From the NCBI GenBank assembly GCA_036971715.1, contig JAVHJL010000006.1:1178001-1242000 (forward strand): a DNA stretch of 64,000 bases. Reading direction: 5' to 3'. The stretch comes from Arthrobotrys musiformis (taxonomy: Eukaryota; Ascomycota; Orbiliomycetes; Orbiliales; Orbiliaceae). The translations under genes were made by a program, and so were the position numbers. The notes beneath the pieces are model-generated. The model had not been told where the DNA came from and searched no databases. It worked only from the letters and a program-made list of their open reading frames with translations. Position 1 is the stretch's first letter, and each line of letters opens with the position of its first letter. This document shows positions 55,796-64,000 of the stretch, one piece after another.

Positions 55796-57029
55796 ATGGT
55801 CAACTCGTTCAAAGACCCTATTACGACTCTGACCGCAATCCTCGCCTTAACCATTGTATCATCCCCATCGGTTTACGGTGCTCCAGTTCCCGATGATGAT
55901 GCTCCTCAAATAATCGGAAACCCGGGGCTCAGCGCGCACAGCTGGTGTGCAGCGAACCGCGAAGAGGTCTTCCGCATTGACATGGAACAGGACGAAAAAA
56001 AGAGCTCTATTGCGATCCCCGTCGATACCGGAATCTATACCATGCCTGATAAAGATACTGGGGTAAAACCCGAGCCGAATCCTATAGCGGGTTGGCAATA
56101 TAGAGGCCATCCAGGCAGTGTGAATGCAAAACTCAAGGAGAGGTCATTTCTTTCCAACGTGTTCGAGAAGTTTGTGAAACGGCAAACTATCCAACCTGCG
56201 AATCCTTGCCGCCACCCTAATCCTATCTTCCCTGACGAGGGACCACCAAGTCACGTTGATGGTTGCAATCAAGATCCTCTATCTCCAGAAGGGTTTTGCC
56301 CTCACAAAGAACGTAACGAGGAATGTACATACTGGTGCGAGGAACGCCGTGATTACTTCTACGGGAAAGAACAACGATGGCTCCCAGCGCAAGAAATCTT
56401 CCCGTACCCAGATGCTCCTCTAGTCACAGTCGGCAAGGGTGAAATGATCAGTTTAGCCATTGGTATCGACTATAGATTTCAAATCTCGCTCCCCGTTCTC
56501 AGTGTTGGTCTCGGTGTTACTCTTTCGAAGTCGTGGACTTGGACAAATACTCGCTCGTGGTCAGCTCCAAAGTGGGATGTTTTGCACCCATACTGTGCTT
56601 TCTTCACATTTGTGCCAAAAATGGTGAGGAGCTGTGGGACGGTGAGCAAATGGCCAAAGTGGACCGTACTCCAACCAATGGGCGGATTTACACAGCTTTG
56701 CGACTGGAGCGAGAAGCCAGAGACCATTAAGGACGCATGTGTCGAGTTCCCATGGCGTAATGCGAAGGATGAAGTTGAGGGTATTCTTATGCTTGGTAAG
56801 TATTGAAACATTGCACAGGCCTAGCCTTCTTGTCGGACTGCTACTAACGTCAACACTCGTATATATAGTCAAGGTTGAGTGTGGCAACGAGCAAACACTT
56901 GCACCACCTTGTCAGCAAGATAAGAAGTATCTCCTTCCGGGAGTCATGGACGAGACTCTCGTCAGCTGGAATATGTCCGACCCTGAAACTCGACGATGGT
57001 TGGATTCCCAAGGAAAACTCAAGTTGTAG
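55796..57029 (+). CDS. Secreted pro-protein of unknown function
   Basis: Exons 55796-56795 and 56869-57029 (GTAAGT donor, CTAAC branch point, ATATAG acceptor), 386 aa. The signal peptide is about residues 1-29 (ending SVYGAPVP). A dibasic site near residue 130 (FEKFVKRQT) looks like a Kex2 cleavage point, dividing a pro-region from a Cys-rich mature part. The mature part has CRHPNPIFPDEGPPSHVDGC, FCPHKERNEECTYWCEER, then a hydrophobic/Gly section (SLPVLSVGLGVTLSKSW) and a Trp-rich section (TWTNTRSWSAPKWD). More spaced cysteines follow, as does the second exon (VECGNEQTLAPPC). The second exon restores two conserved-looking cysteines that the open frame alone would miss. Family not recognised; an extracellular role is likely. 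Confidence 0.7.
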
Positions 57030-57556
57030 TGGCCATGCTAGCCGCCATTACAAGATATAGAACGCACTGAACGAGATTATGACAGTATTTTATTTATTGA
57101 TACCAGGACAAGCAGGGATGAGATTTGCGAGTATACCCATGTTGATTGATATTTATGTGTGACGATTTGTTTAGGATTTGTTGGTTACGAGACTGTGGAA
57201 CTTGACCAATGATTTTTTTTTGTTATATACGTTATTGAATGTATTTGCAACGACGTTCCGAGTTTTTTGTATTTAACCACTGCTAGCTACTACAATTTGG
57301 CTCGTTTTTACGTTTAGTCTATAAGAAATGAACTTTTGAATCATACCTTCAAATATGCTATCATCCTTTTTTAGTCCGCATGGCCGCACTGTGGGTATGA
57401 TACATAGTAGTTGAGACATAGCTAGGCACCTGTTATAGATTCCGGCTAATTCTCTATCGGATCGTATGATACACATGGAGGGCTTATCAGGAGGACCCAT
57501 TTAATTTCGCCTCCAGGCGATAAAATATATTGATACGAAAGTAGCAACAGTAATAA
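57030..57556. other. Intergenic, convergent 3' ends
   Basis: About 530 nt, AT-rich, between the secreted pro-protein gene and the tannase-family gene. No coding signal. Confidence 0.4.
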
Positions 57557-59331
57557 CTAGACTAATTCGCTATTACATTTCCAGTTACTCGCCAGATTCG
57601 GATCACCAGAGCCTTTATATATATTTTGTTTTGGGTACTTGCAGTGGTTCTTTTCGGAAACTACAACCCCATCGACTATTTTTCGACCTTTCAGTATATC
57701 AGGGGCAACGCCATCCTCGACCCATTTCACCATCGACATTAACGCGGAGTCGGACGGGTCGAGTGCCAAAAACCCGGGAGTCTCAAACTGGACCGGCCCG
57801 CCGACATACCAAGCCCCATTTCCTGTAAAGCAATGATCAAGGCCAGGAATAGGGAAAAACCTGAAAAACTCGTCCATTTCCTTCGACGTTAGCCCCATAG
57901 TTCGACTGACGTCGTTGTAGTACTCGTATGAGTTTTCAGAGCTTATAAGCCCATCTGTAAGGCCGTGGTATAGAAGAACCTTGGTTCTATTGCCCTTTTG
58001 ATAAGAAAGATCGGTGTTATAAGTCTCTAGTCCGTACTGATCTTCGAGGTCTTTATCAACAACGTCGAGGTTAAAGTCGCTAGAGATGGACCAGTCCGGG
58101 TTGCTAAAAAGAGCATAGCTGCGATATATTAACCCATTGGATCATAAATCTTGGCTTCGACTCGGGTTACATACCGATACCAATGTTCGGGGAATTTACT
58201 TGGAGTGCCGCCGTAGTTTATCAAGAATCCTAGGAATTCATGCGTGAGAGGTTGCATCCGAGGAAAAAGAAATTTTCCGCCGTTACCGTACATTGGCTGA
58301 TAAAACTCGCGGATGGCTTTCACCTGGGGAAGACTCAAACATTGATGTGATCCCCAACTTTGACCGGATTTGCACAGCAGAGCTTCTGGACGGGGCTGGC
58401 ACTTCATAGGATCCTCCAAAACCCCATCTAGAACTCCATCAATCCAGTCACATTGCTCTGCAACCATTCTATGTACGCGGGCCCACTGTTCGAGGGTTAG
58501 ATGGCTTGGCGACCCCGGTTTGCCAAATATTAAGTGCGTCTTCGTAGTGATTGCAGATAGGCCAGCAGAGCGAATAGCTGGAGCTGCAGAAATAATACCA
58601 TCATATTCTTCTGGGAAATCCTGGGCAGCTTTCATGCCTTGACGTCCGCCAGTCGAGCATCCCATGTAGTAGGACTTTCGTATGTTCCCACCCGTATAAA
58701 AGAAATTGACGGCCGCTCTGCCGACCCGCCCTGCTTCATATAGTCTACTCTAGCGTTAGCTCCGAGATCGATAGAACAATGCAATTTGACGTACGCTCGC
58801 CAAGCAAAGTCTTTTATGACTTCTGGGCGGTTTAGAAACGGTAGGCCGGTCGCTCCAGTATGACCATTATCATGACCAACGGTAGCGAACCCAAGCTTCG
58901 CTCCGAAAACCAAGTCGCTATATGAGATGCCTATGTCAACTTAGTTAGCACGTTTCCCTTTGATCTAGTGCTTCCTAGCGTCAATTAAGCCTACATCCAC
59001 CTAAACCCGAGTTTCCAGTCATAAGGAACCTCCGACCATTCAACTTCCAGTCTGTTGGCAGGAAAACTTCCATGATAACTCTCGAAGTACTGCTAGTACT
59101 ATGGTTGAGCTTCAGACGACACATATCCGCCAATGTTACCACAAACTCGTCACAGGTTGTGGCGGCCAACTCAGGGAATGTGAGATTTGTGCCCGCTGGA
59201 ACATATTCGGAAATAAGGACGTCTGTATTCTCGTGGATGAAGCTAGTGGAAAGAGCAGCACACTCGCTCCTGAAATCCGCAAGAGCCTCAGCGGCCGCGC
59301 ATGACAATGCGAGGATGTAGTATGATTTCAT
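57557..59331 (-). CDS. Tannase/feruloyl esterase family protein
   Basis: Exons 59331-58995, 58930-58795, 58744-58175 and 58118-57557, giving 534 aa, close to the family's usual 520-580. The signal peptide is MKSYYILALSCAAAEALA. Core motifs: NGRRFLMTGNSGLGGCISYS, GFATVGHDNGHTG, and the serine nucleophile elbow SYYMGCSTGGRQGMK (GCSTGG). The catalytic Asp lies in YHGLTDGLIS and the catalytic His in GLDHCFTGNGAW. Intron 2 (50 nt, GTACGT...CTAAC...GAGTAG) is needed to pass from FAWRA to the GRAAVNFFYTGG frame. The enzyme would act outside the cell on ester bonds of gallic or ferulic acid conjugates from plants. Tannase versus feruloyl esterase cannot be decided here. Confidence 0.88.
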
Positions 59332-61214
59332 TTTGTGGATGAGTAAGGATAGTCTTATGTTTAGACCAAGATTGAATTAAAGCTTGAGATGCATTAAATT
59401 CGGCGCTGCGCTAGTAAATCCCCCCCGATATTTATAGTGGTCCATACTCACCGTCGACAATGGACGACTTCCCTGTCATTGGAAATCTCCTTGAACATGG
59501 AAGGTGGTGCATGATCATATGGCGAAGCTTCCCTAATCACAACTCCTGGGGACCCTCCTTCGCAATGAGGATTGGGATAAAGATTAGTAATTATCAGCTA
59601 AGTTATGACTACGGGCCGGGCCGCTCATACACAGATTTTTACTTCTATAACCCCTCCGCTAGGCTTGCAGTGTGAGGCCAAAAAGATATGATTTCTTTCG
59701 CCCAACGCCGAGTTCCCCGGGGTAAAGTTTGGATCTTTTTATGGACCTCTCCACTAAACACCTAACCTATAATAGGCATTTCGCATACCCAATCGAAACT
59801 ACCCTATCAAATCAAGTTAACTCTACGTGTATACACAGCTATACATTAGTATTTTTCTTTTCGTACCTTCGCATATATACCACCTAAAGGTAGTGCTGCG
59901 CAGGAGACAACGCATATATGTATTGCATGATTTCGAGGCTTTCGACGGAAACTTTTTGTTTTGACAACGAAGGGCTTCGAAAGGAAAGTCGGCGCAACTT
60001 CGACGTCCTAAACTAAGCTCTGAAGAGTTTAGTCTGCTAAGCTTGAGACAACAGAAATCCCACGCTAGCACTTGGATTCGTGGGGACTTTATAAATTTAC
60101 AAGGTCGCAAGGTTTATATTGGAAACCAAGACATAGTAAGAATACATGCTTGGGAGTTACTGGATATCGAGAGAGGAGGGAGGTTAAGTCTAGAATACAC
60201 TTGTTGTCTCCAGGTTACAAGTGTTGGATTCAATGGAAGGCAACACAAAATAGGAAATCCTTAATCAAATATTAACTGGATTAGGCAAATTTCCAACCAG
60301 AATTAGACTAGCCTTTTAACAACTATTCCAAATATGGCAGAATGTTCAATTACAACATGGCCAACACGAATTATAAGATTGGGGGGTATTTATAAGACGG
60401 AACCGCCCCCCGAGCTTGAGGCGACTATACTGCCCGGTCTCGCTCCCACCATCGGGCCGGGGTGGTGTAATATTTCACAATTTCCTAACCGACACCAACC
60501 CTAGATCCTTGAATTAACTTGCGGAGTGTATATCTGTCAATAAATCGGTGAGCAGAAATGGAAGTCGCCTTATGCGGGAAAGCTATAGACATATAAACGC
60601 CGGAGAATATGATATCATGATTATATGAAGATTATTGACTTCGTGGATTGACTGGGTGTTCTAGATTTAGCCTCGAATCTCTAAATTTTTGAAATGATTT
60701 CATCCGGACCTGTGCGGGATTGCTCGTGCGAAAAGAGCGTTTACCCACTTGATATGCAGTCGTCCCCACCCTAAATTTGACTTTTGCCGCGCAACCCATA
60801 TAATTGCGGATATGGTTAGAGGATTCTGTAGCTCGGATGGTGATAATGCGAGACTAGGATTTGATAGCATTGATTTGTTTTTGGTCCGTCGGTTCGTGGC
60901 GGTCTCCGCGGTCCCTTATTCGTCAAGCTAGGTACCCTTTGATCCACAATCTCGAGAGCCGACAGTGGGCCTGACAAAAACTGGGTAAAAAGTAGTTAAA
61001 CTTTTGCTTCCTCAGCTGCAACATCGTGATAGCTCGGAAATTTGTGTAAGGGGAAGCCTTATTTAGATCCGCCCACAAATCCGAATGCGAGCTGAGGATA
61101 TAAATATGATTGCATATCTCCCCTGAACGCGCGCCGGCAGGCCGCTGTGAAATATGATTTTATTCGTCTTTTTGAGAATATCAGTCTGAATTCGCACTTT
61201 AGAATCGAGCGATC
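59332..61214. other. 1.9-kb intergenic region, divergent promoters
   Basis: Between the esterase (minus) and the Thr-rich secreted protein (plus). Short frames (59460-59675, 60043-60275, 60749-60931) have no domains. No repeat was recognised. Confidence 0.4.
59429..59436 (-). promoter_or_regulatory. TATA box of the esterase gene
   Basis: TATAAATA on the minus strand, about 98 nt upstream of the esterase ATG, preceding a short C/G-rich block. Confidence 0.5.
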
Positions 61215-63399
61215 ATGCTGTTGTCTTCCGTTTTCCTGCTGGGGTTCGCCGTGGTCGCTGCCGCAGCACCCGTACCGGCGCCCTTTTCCGACAACCCTGC
61301 ATTTCAAGTCGTTGACGACATGCAGCTAGACAAGCGGGCAGGGTGTAATGCGGATAATGTTTTAAGATTGCTTCGAAACCCGACAAATATCGCCGAAGCC
61401 CTGCCGTATTGTAGCAGCCTGCTCGGGTACCCGATATCCTTTGTCTACACTACAATATTTTCCACCAGGTAAGTTATTCCTATGCTAACTCAAGGCATAA
61501 TTAAATTTTCCGTCGATAACGTCATGTTTTCTAATGTCATTCTAATATTGTGCTGCCTAGCACTACGTCTGTAACAACTGGCGCTGTCCATGAATCCACT
61601 CTTTCAGTTACAAATACTGTCACTCAAACGTCTCGAGAAACGACTACCACAATAAGCAGCACCACAGAAGAACAAACCTCTACAATAACCCAATTCTTCA
61701 CGGAAATATATCTTACTACCGAGACACACATCCAAACACTTACAGCTACAGATGTTGAAACTATTGTCTCGACCGATAGCCTCACAGACACAACTTTTAG
61801 CACCGAGACATCGGTTCAAACCCAAACCACGAGCGATGTGTCGACTACCTCGACCGTAGTTACCGTCGTCGAACCGACAACTGTTGTAAACGTTTTTACA
61901 GAGGTCGAAGTTTCCACAAAATATGTGACGGCCACCGATACAGACTTAGCACTACTACACAAACTCGGACAGCCACGGAGACCTCAGCGACAACGATTAC
62001 TGACAGCACCCAGACAGATACCGATCTTAGCACAACCACTTCTACCGATTTTAAGTCAGAAACCATTGCAACGTTAACGGAGCTGACGACGGTTGGCACT
62101 ACAATTGTTCTTACTACTGTGACGCAGGTTATCAGCTCTGTCACCGTCATCCAGACTTTCACCTCGGCATTGGAATCCACGACAACAGTAACGGCGGGGG
62201 TCGGTGGTAACCCCGTTAAACGTGCGAAGACGCCACTTACGGATCTGATTGTAAAATCCAGCGTCCCTGTATCCCGACTGTCTAGTGCTTGTAGTTGCCT
62301 CACTGTTCCCCTCGAGATATCTTCTGTCACCCTCACTTCATACCTCGTTTCGACAGACGTCAGAACTTCTAGTACAACCGAAATTTATACAATAACTGAT
62401 AGTTCCACCAATACTATTACTCTCACGGCAACAGAGTCGAGCACATATACGGTTACGGAGCCTAAGACGCTCACGACTGATCAGACTACTGTTGAGTCGA
62501 GCACTGCCACTAAGTTACAAACATCATCAGAAACGACAACAGAAACTGAATTTCAAACCACAAAGACGTTGAATACCTTAACCCAGATTACAACAGTTAC
62601 AAGGACAGACTTTTCTATAATCTCTCTAACGGAAACTGACTCCACTTCGATTACGAAAACTTCTACCGGGTTTGAGACTTCGACTTCGACAACATCGACT
62701 ACATTGACCGAGCCCACGACTATTGAAACGACAATAATCGAGACGGAAACCACCCTCACTACAGATACGCTTTCTTTAACCCTCACAGCCACAGCGACGG
62801 TGACGACTTCCATCACGCAGACTCTCTTGGCCACGACGACTCTCTCAGTTACTCTTACCGTTCCATCCACAATTAGCGAGTCGACCACTACAACATCCTT
62901 CGTGTCGACCATAACATCATTTGAAACGAGTACTATATCTTCAACAACCACTATCTCTAGCATCTCTACAGTCACAGTGGGACAGCCATTCAGGATATCA
63001 TACACCAACAGTGGCAATCCAAGGTATATGAACCTACTTGCCAGCGGCAACAAGTTTACGACCTCGCAGCTATCGGCAGCTCCCACAACTTTCGTCTTCA
63101 ACTGGTTAGATACGTCGATCGTGCGCTTCGCCGACGGCATACCGTACTACCCAATTTACTCAACCACGGCCGGCACTCTCGCCCCTCTTGAATGGTCTTC
63201 TTGCACACCTAGCGATGATTGCGTCAGGGTCCCTAACTCTATAGATAGCTCAGGAGCGATCGACTTTGGGTCCGCTATTGGCAAATCCGCGACTGTTTGT
63301 GGTACGGCAAACGGCCTAACGATTTACGTTAAAACTACCAGTACTACTTTTACCGGCTGCAATAATGTGGGCTCTATCACTGCGCGTTACACTGTTTAG
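61215..63399 (+). CDS. Secreted Thr-rich surface protein with apparent frameshift
   Basis: Exon 1 is 61215-61468, exon 2 61561-63399 (GTAAGT donor, CCTAG acceptor, phase 2). The signal peptide ends near AAAAPVPAP. A Kex2-type site (LDKR) precedes AGCNADNVLRLLR...YCSSLLG, a short two-Cys module. A Thr/Ser/Val-rich region of about 470 residues (TTT, TET, TVT repeats) follows. A globular C-terminal domain of about 145 residues (VGQPFRISYTNSG ... CTPSDDCVRVPNS ... VCGTANGLTIYVK) closes the protein. Around 61945 the reading frame changes by one base: the unit TDTDLSTTT is intact at 62014-62040 but at 61938 breaks after TDTD. No phase-compatible donor exists to explain this simply. Either a real one-base deletion, an assembly error or an unusual intron. 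Likely heavily O-glycosylated; adhesin-like role is inference. Confidence 0.65.
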
Positions 63400-64000
63400 T
63401 TATTTAATATTTCCCTTTTGGAATATATCGTGATATCAACGTGCTTCCTTTGTTTATATCAATGAACTAAAAAGCTTCTAAATGCGATCAATCTGGGGGG
63501 TTTTGCAGTGTGGTTGTTTAAATTATACTTGCTACCTATATATAGCTATATGCCTATGGATGGAGCTACAACCCCGCACACCTCCTACCATTTTCATGAA
63601 CTGGCATTGCTTAGCACCCTACTTGTCTCGTACCCAGCCCACCCGGGGTTGTAGTATTATAACCATGAACTGTGCAACGCCAACTCTGTGTGACAAGGGT
63701 ATTAGGAGCACGTAAATCCGACAGCTACAAGAGTACCCGGATATATCCTCGAACACCATTCGATATTCTATAGATCTAGCTTGTCTCATACCCAGCCCAC
63801 CCGCATCTTAGCCTCCAACGAAGAAAACATCTACGTTCCTGTAGCGAAAACCTTGGAAGTACCCCAATGCGAATAGAACATATATAGCTAACATGAGCTT
63901 CATTTAGCTTTTGTTGACGGAGCTACCGGATCCGCGATATCCGGGGCTGGCAGGGTACCCGTTATAATATTGATGTGCTGGTTGTATACGTATGCCTTTG
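63400..64000. other. Right-end intergenic sequence
   Basis: About 600 nt without a convincing gene. It holds the 24-nt direct repeat listed separately. The frame 63482-63715 has no domain and is probably spurious. Confidence 0.4.
63622..63803 (+). repeat. 24-nt direct repeat, 158 nt apart
   Basis: Copies at 63622-63645 and 63780-63803 begin CTTGTCTC and continue TACCCAGCCCACCCG. They differ by a single G/A substitution. The sequence between them is not itself repeated. Confidence 0.6.

Noticed and set aside
1..64000. CRISPR arrays, rRNA, transposases or LTR pairs
   Set aside because: None was seen by eye on either strand; only short direct repeats and in-gene tandem repeats were found.

Overview
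This window looks like nuclear DNA of a filamentous ascomycete (Pezizomycotina). Genes are interrupted by short GT-AG introns (mostly 45-100 nt), with branch points such as CTAAC visible in several. Gene families typical of filamentous fungi are present: a FluG-type amidohydrolase/glutamine synthetase fusion, a GH72 glucanosyltransferase, an Agd3-type galactosaminogalactan deacetylase, a tannase/feruloyl esterase, a YAT amino-acid permease and a DHA1-type MFS transporter. I cannot name the species. No rRNA, tRNA, CRISPR array or intact transposon was recognised.

Layout. 0-3.3 kb: the 3' end of a membrane protein, a two-exon gene of unknown function, and two gene fragments (SPRY domain, subtilisin-type protease) fused head to head at about 2.56 kb. 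3.8-11.3 kb: two divergently transcribed cell-wall/matrix genes, an Agd3-like deacetylase and a GPI-anchored GH72 transglycosylase, around a 2.8-kb shared intergenic region. 12-24 kb: an F-box gene followed by six BTB/POZ-type genes. Four of the six share a three-exon architecture in which an N-terminal eight-cysteine module, with identical cysteine spacing in all four, is joined to the BTB domain. A fifth has lost this module and the sixth is a divergent, inverted copy. I did not recognise the cysteine module as a known family, and this array is the best candidate here for an undescribed system.

26-30 kb: an amino-acid permease with TATA and GATA elements upstream, then a secreted protein dominated by Met/Asp/His tandem repeats. 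33-38.6 kb: a very large four-exon gene (about 1,780 residues) with a carboxypeptidase-regulatory-like domain and a C-terminal AvrRpt2/papain-like cysteine peptidase. It has a bacterial look and lies between two gene-poor stretches. 41-47.9 kb: an acidic Cys-containing unknown protein, the FluG homologue and a HIT-domain hydrolase. 49.4-51.5 kb: the MFS transporter, followed by 4.3 kb without a recognisable gene. 55.8-63.4 kb: three secreted proteins, namely an unknown pro-protein, a tannase-family esterase and a Thr-rich surface protein whose repeat region carries an apparent single-base frameshift.

Together the window shows secreted and cell-surface functions (wall remodelling, matrix deacetylation, plant-polyphenol hydrolysis, adhesin-like proteins), nutrient and drug transport, and a local expansion of putative ubiquitin-ligase adaptors (F-box and BTB). 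Exon boundaries were deduced by eye from splice signals and reading frame. They are predictions.
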